A stretch of DNA of 64,000 nucleotides from Ampelocalamus luodianensis (Eukaryota; Streptophyta; Magnoliopsida; Poales; Poaceae), in assembly GCA_036346255.1 (NCBI GenBank), contig CM070633.1, positions 18,228,001 to 18,292,000 of the forward strand. The letters run 5' to 3'. The position numbers and the translations under genes are program-made. Positions 32,048 through 42,893 of the stretch are shown here, piece by piece (positions within the stretch are counted from its first letter, which is position 1; every line of letters starts with the position of its first letter). The notes beneath the pieces are model-generated. The model was not told the origin of the DNA. It saw nothing but the letters and a program-made list of their open reading frames with translations, and did no database searches.

Positions 32048-33508
32048 ATGGCGAGAGGTAGAGGGCGTGGTCGTCTGCCGGGCCGTGGTCGCGATCGTGG
32101 GCGTGGTCGGTTGTTTCGCAACTTCCGCGAGAAGAGGCTGGTGGAGCTGGCTGAGGAGGTTGCCACCGCTCACCCACCGCAGAGCTCAAGCTGCGCCGGC
32201 CGTGGATGCCCAGGCGGCGTCGGCTATTATTATTCAGAATCTTCAGAGGGAGAACGAGCTGCTCGTCGGCGGTGCGAGCGAGCTCATCCTGCTGCTTTGT
32301 TCGCCGCTTTGTTCTGCGCTCCTGCTGCTGCTGTTGTCTCCGTTGCAGGTCCAGTCGTTGCAGCGGTTCCACCCGAGACTAGGATAAGTCTCCGCGAGTG
32401 GATGTCGCTTCGACTTGACACTTTTGATGGGGCGGGTACCCCAGTTCAGGCAGCAGATTGGCTCCGGTACATGGAGCGACAGTTTGACGCGTTGGAGATG
32501 AACTCAGTGCAAAGGGTTCGTTTTGTGGCCTTTCAACTGAAGGGCCAAGCTGATATCTGGTGGGAAGGGGTTTTGTCTGCCAGGACCCCAGTGCAGGGAC
32601 CGGTTACTTGGGAAGTTTTTGTGGGGCAATTTAGAGCCAAGTACTATCCGGATTCTTTCGTGGAGAAGATGGAGCAGTCTTTGCTGACGTTGACTCAGGG
32701 TCATAGGTCAGTATCAGAGTATGAGGCTGAGTTCAACAGCCTGGTACGCTTTGTACCAGCGGTAGCCAATGATGATATGGAGAAGGCCAAGAGGTTCCGT
32801 CGGGTCTCGTTGAGAGTATCGCCGGTCAGGGGCATCGTCTTGCGTGATTTGATGCGGTGGTTGAGCAAGCTAGAGGATGGAGTTGGTGAGAATCTCCCTT
32901 CGCGACTTGATCGGCTAGTGGCCTTATTCTGTTGGTGGTTACGCGGTGGCGGCGGAGCTTTAGTGGTGGAGGCGGGTCTTCTCGGCACGCATCCAAGAGA
33001 TTTCAAGGAGTCGCGATCTCGTTCGGCTCAGCGATGGCGGCCTTCTTTCGGCGCCACGCACGTCGTCACCGCACCTCCGTTGCGTCCGTCCGGACAAGGT
33101 ATGAAATGTTTGAGATGTGGAGAGGGTCACGGTCTTGAGTGTTCTTTCGAGGGCGTGTCGTCGGTGTGGCCGGGAAGGCCACAAAGCATCAGTTTGCAAA
33201 CAGAACCCAGCGAGCGTCATCAAGTGGGAAGCAGTTCCAGTTGCGTCTTCTTCCAGTGCACCTCGGGGCTCAGTACAGACTCTAGCTGCACCTCCGTGCC
33301 TCGCGTCAAGATGGGCTCCTCCTGCAGTTTTACTCTGCGCCTCCTTGGGGTTCTCTGGAACCACGCCCGTCTGCACCACCTTCGTATGCTTCTCCTGCAG
33401 CAGTTCCTGCTCATCCTTCACAGAGTGCTGGTGCGTCTTCGGCTCCGGTACCCATGGGGGTCTACGCCATGCCTACTCCTGATACTGTGGGCCGTCCTGA
33501 TGTGGTGA
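32048..33508 (+). pseudogene. gag: Element J Gag
   Basis: The 486-codon frame begins MARGRGRGR, an Arg/Gly-rich basic N-terminus, about 185 bp after the PBS. Residues about 122-255 match the Retrotrans_gag capsid domain (TPVQAADWLRYMERQF, KGQADIWWEG, FRAKYYPDSFVEKM). After about residue 256 the frame no longer looks like Gag. Zinc-knuckle sequence appears in two frames: CLRCGEGH in this frame and CRRCGREGHKASVCKQ in the frame of 33117-33482, so there is a shift between two tandem CCHC boxes. The first third (residues 45-110) is also out of frame: the alternative frame at 32180-32250 has AIIIQNLQRENE. The real Gag was one frame; this copy as read is broken. Confidence 0.8.
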
Positions 33509-33770
33509 CAGGTACCTTACTAGTTGATTCACATGAGGCTTTCGTACTATTTGATTAGGAGCTACTTATTCTTTTGTGTCCTTAGAGTTTGCTAGAAGGC
33601 GGGTTTGAGTTTGCGTATTTACAGTCTGTGGTAGTCGGTTCTCGGGGTCTCATATCTAGTTCTACTGATGTGTCTGGTTTGTACTATCACTATTGAAGAT
33701 GAGAATTTCATCGCCAACCTTATGGTGATTGATTATCACCTTTTGATGTTATTTTGGGTATGGGTGGTTA
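33505..33770 (+). pseudogene. Element J aspartic protease remnant
   Basis: Around 33505-33600 the sequence encodes TGTLLVDSHEAFVLFD and then the active-site region. The D-S-G-A-T motif is broken by loss of one base (GATTAGGAGCTACT at 33552-33565), giving a stop. The missing base is a C that would complete a CAG, the trinucleotide that also differs between LTR copies. Nothing else between gag and RT is readable as a protein. Confidence 0.6.
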
Positions 33771-34019
33771 TTCAATTTCGTGCCAAGATTTGTTGCTTTT
33801 GGAAGACGGTGACCTTGCGAGCTCCATCGGGTGACGAATCGGTATTTCAGGGTAGCGCCGTCGATTCCTTGTTCGTGTTGGCTAGTCTGTTTCCCGATCG
33901 TCGGGCCTCGAGCATTGGGTTGCTTTGGTCCCTTAGCGAAGTGCGAATCTCCACCGTATTGAAGATATTCGTAGTGAATGAGTTTCCGATGTTTTTCCGG
34001 TAGAGCTTCTGGAATGCCT

Positions 34020-35490
34020 CCCGAGCGTAAAGTAGAGTTCGGATAGATCTTGTTAGGGAACCCGACCTATTTCTATATCTCCATATCGTTTGGCGCGTCC
34101 TTTTAGGAGGAGTTGAAAAAGCAATTGGATGATTTGCTATCCAAAGGTTTGATTCGCGTAGTGTTTACGTGGGAGCTCTGTTCTTTTCACTAAGAAGAAG
34201 GACGGTAGTTGGCGTGTGTGTGGATTAGGGCTCTTAACCAAGCAAGCTGTGAAGAATAAATATCCTTTGCCCCGTATTGAGGATCTCTTTGATCGGTTGA
34301 AGGAGCTAAAATATTCTCCAAAATTGACCTTGATCGAGTTATAATCGATTAGAGTTCGAGAGCAAGATATTGAGAAGACGACTTTCTCTACAAGGTATGG
34401 TCATTATGAGTATAAGGTTATGTCTTTTGGGCTAACCAATGCTCTGCGATTTTCATGGAAGCCATGAATAGTATGTTGCACCCTTTCCTTGATGATTTTG
34501 TCGTAGTATTCATTGATGACATCTTGATTTATTCCAAGACGAAAGAAGATCATGCGCGACATCGAGGTTGGTACTTGAGACCACGAGTGAACCAATTTTA
34601 TGCCAAAGCAAGAAATGTGAATTTGGATTTTAAGTTGGATTTTTGGGCCATGTCATCAATCAAGAAGGTATTTGATTGACCTAGCAAGATTTCGACGGTG
34701 GTAGAGTGGAAACGTCCAACCAACGTCAAAGAAGTGAGGAGTTTTAGGCTTAGTGGTTATTATCGGCGTTTTGTGGAGGATTTTCAACCATTGCTAGACC
34801 GTTGTCGATTGACACGGAAGGGTATCAAATTTGGTGGTGCGATGCTTGTGAGCACAGCTTTTGTACCACGAAGGAGAGGTTGGTGACCGCTCCAATTCTT
34901 ACCCTTCCCGAGCAGGCGTTTCACAATTTATTCAGATCGTCGAGTTGGTCTTGGTTGTGTGCTCATGCGGGGCGGCAAGGTGATTGCTTATGCATCGAGG
35001 CAGTTGAGAAAGCATGAGCGAATTATCCTACTCATGATTTAGAGTTGGCCGATGGTTCTTGCATTGAAGATTTGGCGTCATTATTTGTATGGCGAATCTT
35101 GTGATATATTCACGATCACAAGAGTCGAAATATATCTTTACTCAGAAAGATTTGAACTGAGGGAGAGGAGATGGTTGGAGTTGATAAAGGACTATGATCT
35201 CACCATTCAGTATCACCCAGGCAAGGCTAATGTTGTAGCAGATGCCCTGAGTCGCAAGGCGACACCTCCTGCTCTCAGTTGCCTTATTGCTGATTTTGAG
35301 CGTATGGATATCTCCTTTTGTTTCGCGGGTACCGCCCATGCTGAGACATGTTTGCTTCTTGAGACAGCTTTGCCAGCTCGAGTGCGGGAGGCACAACAAC
35401 ATGATCAGATGCTCCAGCGTGTGAGGAAGCGCCTAGATGAAGGCAAGCAAGGCCATTTTGGCATAGATGATTACGGTGCTGCGATTTAAA
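34020..35490 (+). pseudogene. pol: Element J reverse transcriptase and RNase H
   Basis: Fragments in several frames: KVEF-type entry and KKDGSWRVCV (near 34195), KNKYPLPRIEDLFDRL (34251-34300), MSFGLTNA (near 34420), FIDDILIYSK at 34510-34540 with the catalytic DD, SGYYRRFVEDF (34755-34790), LVTAPILTLPE (34880-34912), then RNase H with LALKIWRHYLYG (35055-35090), RRWLELIKDYDLTIQYHPGKANVVADALSRK (35168-35260, last catalytic Asp). The DHKSLK segment is out of frame at 35112-35130. There is roughly one frameshift per 100-250 bp. Confidence 0.82.
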
Positions 35491-35519
35491 GGTCGCCTTT
35501 GTGTGCCACAGAGAGCCTG

Positions 35520-36791
35520 AGTTAAAGATGAGATTCTAAAGGAAGCACACCGTACACCGTATACAGTACATCCAGGTGAGACCAAAATGTACAAAGATTT
35601 GAAGAAGAGTTTCTGGTGGAAGAGAATGAAAGTTGATATTGCGCAGTATGTGGCCTCGTGTGGAATCTGCCAGCGGGTTAAAGCTGAACATAAGCGACCG
35701 GCAGGATTGTTGCAACCTTTAGAGGTTCCGGTGTGGCCATGGGATGACATCTCCATGGATTTTGTAGTTGGATTACCTCGCACTCAGCGAGGGAAGGATG
35801 CTATATGGGTTATAGTGGATCGGTTTAGTAAGTCGGCACATTTCATTCCTATTCGAACCACCAGTCGCGAGCGATTTAGCTCCTCTTTATGTGCGAGAGA
35901 TAGTGCGGTTGCACGGGGTGCCGAAGACGATTGTTTCAGATCGAGATGCTAAATTTGTCTCCAAGTTTTGGGAGAGCTTGCAGAATGCTTTGGGCACTCA
36001 GCTTCATCTTAGTACCGCGTTTCATCCCCAAACCGATGGTCAGTCTGAGCGCACCATTCAGACGCTTGAAGATATGCTCAGATGTTGTGTTATGTCTTGG
36101 AAAGGAGGTTGGGAAGATCACCTGGCTTTGGCAGAGTTCGCCTATAACAATAGCTATCACGCCGATTCGAGCCGCACCATTTGAGGTTCTCTATGGGGAG
36201 ATGCAGATCTCCATTGTGTTGGGATGCGATTGGAGAGCGGGCTGTTTTGGGTCCTGGCTGGGTTCAGCAAACCGTGGTCAGAGTAGCAGAGATCAGGAAG
36301 AATCTGCTAGCTGCTCAGAGCCGGCCGAAGAGTTATGCCGATGTCAGGAGGCGAGAGTTGGAGTTCAACGTGGGTGACGAGGTCCTTACGAGTATCGCCT
36401 ACCAAAGCGCGAGTACGTTCGGTACTAAAGGAAAGCTTAGCCCAAGGTACATTGGACCATTCCCAATCGTGGCACGAATTGGGAAATTGGCTTATCGCTT
36501 GGATCTTCGAGTCCATGCGTGGAGTTCATAATGTGTTCCACGTATCTATGTTGAGAAAGTTCTTGAGAGACCGAGCGAGTTATTCACTGGAGCCCTTGAT
36601 CATTGAGCGGGACCTTACTTTTGAGTCCCGGACCGGTGAAAGTTCGGAAGAGTCGAGCGGGTTCGAGGAGCAAGACATTGAAGTATGTCAAGGTTCTTTG
36701 GTCTCATCGGTCCGAACGGGAAGCCACTTGGGAGTTAGAGTCTCGCATGCGCGAGCAATTTCCTGACCTATTCTTTTCCGGTACGTGCTAA
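35520..36791 (+). pseudogene. Element J integrase with C-terminal tail
   Basis: In 35587-35952: zinc-finger cysteines C25 and C28 (SCGICQRVK) and first catalytic Asp D58 (SMDFVVGLPR). In 35891-36184: VSDRDAKFVS (D17) and HPQTDGQSERT (E53), so the DDE triad is present but split over two frames. 36181-36531 has SPRYIGPF; RGVHNVFHVSMLRKFL is in a further frame near 36520-36570. The end (36603-36791) has KVLWSHRSEREATWE and REQFPDLF, the chromodomain-like tail of this lineage. Broken by at least three shifts. Confidence 0.85.
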
Positions 36792-36861
36792 CCCTTGCTT
36801 CCAACCTGTGAGTATTCCATTCTTGTGTTCGTCTCGTTGGTTAGAATTCGGGTCGAGTCTG

Positions 36862-36873
36862 TAAGAGGTAGAA
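36862..36873 (+). other. Polypurine tract of element J
   Basis: TAAGAGGTAGAA directly before the 3' LTR start TGTAATATTCC. It has fewer G than the tracts of B (GGGGGG) and A (GGGG). Confidence 0.7.
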
Positions 36874-39280
36874 TGTAATATTCCGTGTTTCGTTTAGAGG
36901 AGTTTAATCGGGAAATTTTGCAAGTTCGTTTCCGGCTTTGGAGTAGTTTCTTGGTTTGGGCCTCCACCAGGCCACCCTTACCTAGGGGCCGGCCAAAATC
37001 CTTCCCCTTGGGCCTGGCCCATGCGCCCCTCCCCTCCAACTCCTAACCCTAACCAGCCCCTTTTTCTCCCCCTTGTGGCCGAACCCTCCCCCTTTCCCCC
37101 TTTTGGCCGCCGCCCCCCCCATCCTCCTCTCTTCCTCCTCACGTCCTGCCCTAGGAGCTGCCCCCAACCTCCCTAGTTGCTGGTCCTTGTTGGCTTGCCT
37201 CCCTTCTTGCCTTGGACCTTTCCCGCTGCCGGATGCGCAAGGATTTGAGGAGGACAGCAGGTTGTTTGGGGCAAAAGAGGTGAGAAGGAGGGAGATCGTC
37301 TTCTCCGTGATTCGTCTACCTACTCCTGGTTGCAGCAAGGGTAACGATGCGAGTCTCATTGTTTGTTTGTTGGTAGAAGCGATTTGGATTCATAATTGTT
37401 TAGGCAGACTCGCTGCGATTAAAAATCTGTTTCTGTCCAGTATGTTTCGGGCCCTGTTTCATGTTCTTAGGGGCAGAATTTGGGATTCTGGTCTCCTAGA
37501 GTTAGCTAGAGGATGCTCTTAGCTTTCGGTGGCCGCCGAGATCACCTCATTCCGACTTTCGAGTCAAAAGTTATGATAGTTTTATTATCTGCTGTCCAGA
37601 ATCCTGACGGGGATTAGCAGTCTCTGTTTAGATTGATTTTTGGCCTAGTTAGAGGGTGATTCAAGGGTCTTGCCCATAACAAATTTTGAAGGTGATATCA
37701 CTAGCTTTCAGGATTGATAAAGAACACCTCATTTGGATTTATAGATCAAAAGTTATGCACTTTTCATCGTGACTGTCCAGTTTGAAGGTCTGTCTGTCCA
37801 GAGTTGTATGTCAGTTTATATCTTTAATTTTGACCCGTGTGCCACTTTTTGTTAAAGGCAAAATTTGAATGTCGTGCCAACTAGGTTATTGTAGGTAGTT
37901 CCATAATCTTTTCAGATTGTTAAAGAACACTCAATTTGGAGTTGTAGTTTAAAAGTTATGGATGTTTTAGTACTACTGTTTATTATGATCGGACAGTTTC
38001 TGTACTGCTATTTCAAACAACTGTTAGCCTTTTAAATTGGCCAAATTGGTTTACCACGTCAACTAGAGTATTGTAGTTTAGTAAGTTAAGAAGCTACAGA
38101 AATTGGATTCACCTCGTTTCGACTCCCAGATCTTAAGTTATGCCAATTACTGTGCCGCTGTCCAGAATTAAGTTATGACAGAACTGTTGATTTCAGTTTA
38201 AGTTTTGTATTAACGACTAGAGTCTTCAGGGAAGCGGTGTATAGCGTTGATTAGTAGAAATGGGTATTTTTTCTGGTGTTCTTATTGAATGTATTTCATT
38301 GGTTAGGCGGCGGAGCTTCGAATTTAGGAACGCCATCGCTGCCAGCTAACGCGTCTCAACGCGGAAGGCAAGTACTTTGTTAATTGAACTGGTTGTGCAT
38401 TGTGGTTATTGATATGATCGTGCTGTGATAACTTTTGTGTAGTATGAAGTGAGATATTCATGTTTCGTATCTTGTGTTGAATTCATGATTAGAAATGATG
38501 GTAATGTTAATTCAATAAGTTGTTTCATGCATTCATTATCATTTGCCGTCCACGGGAGTGGATGAGGAAGACCATCAATTCCAGGATGGTTGAGTAAGAC
38601 CCATTAATTCCAAGATGGGCAATGTTGGACACCCGTATGAAACGTTCTTCATACGGAAATGGATCCCGCATTTTGTTAAGATGCGGGCTTGAGTGAACAC
38701 CGACGGTGTTCACCGACTATACTGCGATATATATGTGTGTGCAGTCCATTCCCTTGATTTTTAAGCATTCATTTCATGTCATCATAAGTACTCATTTGTG
38801 TTATGGTCAACGCCGAGGCCGAGTAGGTCTTATTTGTATTGATAAATGTGTTCTTTATCATTGTACTTGCTGAGTCATGGACTCACCTTGCTTTGTTTAT
38901 CTATTTCTAGGTGATCGATGATGAGTTTCTCTTGGGAGGAGTAGACACACACTACTTGTCTACAACATCAAAATCATGTTCAAGACTAAATTCTAGTTTA
39001 ATATTTCATTCGTGAATGCTGAACTGTAATAATTAAACTATGATTGGAGAAGGAAGGATACCTTCTCCACTATGATGTTGATTTATGTCTGCATGTGAAC
39101 CTTCTTTAATGATTCTCAGTATTAAACAACTTAGAAGGTGAAGGAAGGATACCTTCACCATATCTTGTTTATATTATTGCTGTCAGTTGGTTGATATATT
39201 TATCTCATATTCTTCCGCAATGTGTAGATTGTTAGATTAATTAGGTGGCATCATGGCTTCCGTTTGGCCAGGGTGTTACA
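36874..39280 (+). repeat. Element J 3' LTR (2407 bp)
   Basis: Second copy of the J LTR, ending GGCCAGGGTGTTACA followed by the right TSD AATCT (39281-39285). It carries the hairpin array at 38548-38717 and the twin hairpins near 39048-39072 and 39137-39160. Where the 5' copy reads TCGAT, GTCGAT and GGCGTGG near its end, this copy has TCAGT, GTCAGT and GGCCAGG. Confidence 0.93.
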
Positions 39281-40640
39281 AATCTTGTGATCCTTCTCGG
39301 GGAAATATTTTTCCTAAGTCCTAGGGTTGATATGTGGCCCCTTTGAAAAATTTCACAATTTTTAGAAATTGTTCGAATATTTTTAAGGGTCAGTCAAACT
39401 TGTTTGACCTGCCGTCAAACCCTAGCTCAAAGCATTGTATAATTTCTGGAGAGAAATGCTCAGCATAAAAACCTCTGGAAATTTTATACAAGGTCCATCT
39501 CAAGGTTAGCAAGCTACTGTCAAAATTTCACAAAATTTGGAGTTAGATTGCTACCTCAAATAAATCCCCAAGTCTCAGCTTTTAATTTCAAACTAAAAAT
39601 GGGATTCACTGTTCCTCGGGTGCGCACCAGAGTCTGGCTCGTGCCAACTCGCTCGGTCAAACCAATTAAAAGCACCAGCCCACAGCCGTTGGATTTCAAT
39701 CCGACGATCAAAGACCTCCTCTGGTCTTTGAAAAAGGCCTCTCACCCGCACGACCTCCTCAGGTTCTATTTGCAAAGACAACCCTCGAGGACCTCCACTA
39801 GGACCTCCTTTGCTCCTTTTGCAAAGACCACCCTGGGGCGACCTCCTCAGCCCTCCACGACCACCCCTAGCACTTGGGTGATCGTGGGCCGTCCATCTTG
39901 AGATCTGTGGCTCGGACCTCCCCTAAGTGTTAGCACCTCTAACACATAGTTCTAAATCTGAGCCCTTAGATTTCAATCCAACAGCTCACGACCTCCCTAG
40001 TGGAGCTCTGTGCTGATTTTAACCGTTGAGCTCTTTGACCGGTCCTCCCTGGTTCTCTCACTGACTGTGGGGCCTGGTCATTATCAAATTTTGTGCATGG
40101 CAGTAGAGAGCAGTGCCTTGTCAACTCTAGGGCTGACAAACGGCTATGTGCTGCCAACATTAAATGTCTGGCAGTCCCTTTTTGCTCAAAAGTCTCTCTG
40201 ACAACCTACTCCCATCATTTCGAGGGTGCCCTAGATCTGTGCACATGAGCTGGCCCGGGTTCCTTTTTGCAAATGGCTATAAGAGGAACCCTAGCTTCTC
40301 CCAAAAGCTTCTTTTGAATCTCTCTTGCACTCCTAGTTTTCCCCTTCTCTTGTGCTCAAAACACCCGAAAGCTCTTTGCCTCCATTGCTGAACTTTGGAG
40401 CTCTCCGGCGACCTCCGAGCTCCAGTGGTTCAATATTGCAATTGTTGGCTGTCATTTGTTCTCTTGGTCACCTCCAAATCTCCCTAATTTACTTTGTTTA
40501 AACCTTCACAGAGGGTGACAAAGAGGGAGCCTGCTGTTCGTGGCCGGGAACTTCGTCTTCTTCACCTCCGGCGACCTCCACCGTCACTGGAGCTCCTGCG
40601 ACCACTCGTAGTTCTCCTTCAATCCCTGGTGAGTACTTCA
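39281..40640 (+). repeat. Element I 3' LTR, segment 2
   Basis: Resumes with the AATCT duplication after J. It matches in reverse the inverted copy at about 48400-49720 (for example the AATATTTTTCCTAAG and ATTTTTAGAAATTGTT runs). It holds GACCTCC-rich sequence at 39700-39900. The frames at 39548-39901 are not protein-like. The segment ends with CTTCA, the left TSD of the next insertion. Confidence 0.82.
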
Positions 40641-42893
40641 TGTAATACTCCAAAAAAAAATCGGGAGAGAATAATTAAATCAGGAGAATATTTATTTTAG
40701 CAAAGCGATTAAACAGGAGAAAGAGGGGTTTTAATGTAATACTCCGATTTATTCTACGAAAGAAAGCATTCAAAAGAGAAATTAAATATAAAAGGGGTTT
40801 GCGGTTCTTGGCAACTTGGGCCTCGGGCCTTGGCCCAGAGGCCCATGAGGGTCGGCCACCAATAAAATGAAGGGGGAAATCCTAACTTCACTGTAGCTAC
40901 AGTGCCGCCGCCATCACTGTAGCACGGCTACTGTAGCATGCCCTCTCCTCCATGGTGGTGCCCCCTCCATTGGTGCCTCCCTTCCTCGCCGTCGGTGCTC
41001 CCTACTGCCGATCAAGTGAAGAAAGGAGAGGAGATCAACTTCGCGGGGAGAGTTCATCATCTTGCTGTGATTCTACAAGGGTAACGTCGTGTGTTCTTCG
41101 TTGGTTGATGCGTAGTAGTTGCGGTTGATGTTGTTTGGTAGATTGATTTGCGTCGGTTTAATAGATCACGTTCTGTCCAGATTATTGCGCGGTCCGTTTC
41201 ATGTGTTTAGAGGCCGAATTAGGAGTTTTGATCTCCTAGAGTTATGTAGGTCTTGTTCTTAGCTTTCAATGGCCACTAAGAACGCCCAAATCCTATTAAC
41301 GGTTAGAAAGTTATGAATTGTTTAGTGCCGCTGTCTGGTTAATCTGTCAACATCCTGACAGTCTGTAGAAAACTGAGTTAAACTGTTAGTTAAAGACACA
41401 ATCAGAGGATCCCAATATAACAAAAAATGTAGGTAATTTCCATACCTTTTCATAGAGATAAAGAACGCAAGATTTGGACTTTCGTAGCAAAAGTTATGGT
41501 GGTTTTAGCGTACTATCCAGAGAACCCGACGTGAATTCTGATGTCTGAAAGATTGATTTGCTAGGGGCAGTTAAGGGCAGAATCAGAAGGGCTCCCCAAC
41601 TAGGTTTATTTAGATAATTTAATTAAATTTTCAGAAAGTCCAAGAACATCTTATTTGGACGCCTGAGCAGAAAGTTATGTATTTTAGAAGTTGACTGTTC
41701 ACAGGGTGCGCCAAACCGATCGTTAGAAATTGGAAGTTGGGAAACACTTGGGGGGTTTAGCAAGTTCATTTGTGTTGTTCTTTTGCTCTTGGTTCAATAT
41801 GTTGGTCTTAGATTGGGTTATCTTAATATTCAGGTGGGAGCGTGGTCCCAGGCAGCACCTCGTCGCGCCCACCGTTTTGCAGTTGAGGCAAGTATTCGGG
41901 CTATAATATATGTATGCTTGCATGATGTGATTGTGGTGTATCTTGATCGTATAGCCATGCATGCCATTTATGAGATGAGTTCTTGTTTATCTTGATGACT
42001 GCTAGTTATGGTTAAAAGTTCTTCCGCATGTTGTTATTGCTTCCGTGCAATGAGAATATGTTGTATTCTGCATATGAAAATGTTATCATGGTGCATATGC
42101 ATGTTGAGAGCACACAGTGCCTTGGTCACGTGGTGACCAAGCACATCTGATTGAGGTCCCGTCATGTAGATGACGGGCTTGAGGTCCCCACATTCGCGGA
42201 ATGTGGGCTAATGAACAAAGAGGTCCCCATCATTAAGATGATGGGCAAAGGTCCCTATACATGTGGTGTATAGGCTATTGGTCCCTGTGCCAGAGGGCAC
42301 AGGCAAGGGTATACAGCGACGGTTGTATACCCCGCATTACCGATAAAATGCGAAAAGAGATAAAGTTCAAAGGAGCACTGCATTGATTGCATATCATGAG
42401 TTAAGTGGCTATGTTTAGTGTGATGTTAATTGAGGATCATCGATGCTGTGTTTGTGTTCTTGTTTATGGCCTTGTTGATACTTGCTGAGTCTTTAGGCTC
42501 ACCCTTGCTTTAATGTGTTTTAGGTACCAGAGGCAGGAACGACATGCATGGGAGGGAGTAGATGTTGGATGCACTCACTATATCACACTCTTAAGGCGTT
42601 TGCTGCTTAGTCCCAATTTAGAATTAAATAAACTGTTGATTAACACCCATGGATGGTGTGGTTGAATTAACTGTTTAGTTGTAATAATGAGGTTGCTAGC
42701 CTTGGTTGGTTCATTTGATAATCATGCATGTTTGGGATAATTTGATTATGAGAATTTTGTTTATACCATGCGATTGTATTGAACTCTCAGTTTAGCTGAT
42801 TAAACAAAGGAGACTCTGCCGAAAATTTGTATTTGTGCTAGAATAGTTTAACTCCAGTAGCATTCCAGGCTCTTTGAGAGTTGGGGTGTTACA
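40641..42893 (+). mobile_element. Chimeric solo LTR F with doubled 5' end, TSD CTTCA
   Basis: Flanked by CTTCA at 40636-40640 and 42894-42898. It starts TGTAATACTCC at 40641, and 94 bp later (40735) a second, diverged LTR start TGTAATACTCC begins. Only one LTR end (GGGGTGTTACA, 42893) exists. It contains CACTGTAGC/CTACTGTAGC motifs (40888-40940), AAAAGTTATG units (41300-41680), the hairpin array 42121-42352 and a terminal hairpin near 42785-42815. Best explanation: an LTR element inserted 94 bp into a related LTR, then recombination between the two LTRs left one chimera. Confidence 0.85.
42121..42352 (+). other. Hairpin array in LTR F
   Basis: CTTGGTCAC/GTGACCAAG (3-nt loop), CCCGTCAT/ATGACGGG, CCCACATTC/GAATGTGGG, CCCATCAT/ATGATGGG, CCTATACA with TGTATAGG, CCTGTGC/GCACAGG, GTATACAG with TTGTATAC and CGCATTA/TAAAATGCG. 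Linkers are TTGAGGTCC and AAAGGTCC. This is the most complete copy of the B/E subtype. Confidence 0.85.

Larger units (their letters stand above)
29430..39280 (+). mobile_element. Element J: complete Ty3/gypsy retrotransposon in LTR I
   Basis: 9851 bp: 5' LTR 29430-31845, PBS 31847-31862, gag from 32048, protease near 33550, RT/RNase H 34020-35490, integrase 35520-36791, PPT about 36862-36873, 3' LTR 36874-39280, TSD AATCT on both sides (29425-29429 and 39281-39285). LTRs are identical over more than 1 kb (about 29935-31000 against 37378-38440), so insertion is recent. Gag-pol is recognisable throughout but broken by many frameshifts. It is the nearest coding relative of A, B, D, L and M. Confidence 0.94.

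Noticed and set aside
39548..39901. 117-codon frame as a host gene
   Set aside because: It is inside LTR I segment 2, which is repeated in reverse at about 48.6-49.4 kb without the frame. No protein motif.
40730..40734. Separate TSD for the inner LTR start at 40735
   Set aside because: The flank TTTAA has no partner at 42894. Only the outer CTTCA pair matches, so the inner end was lost by recombination.
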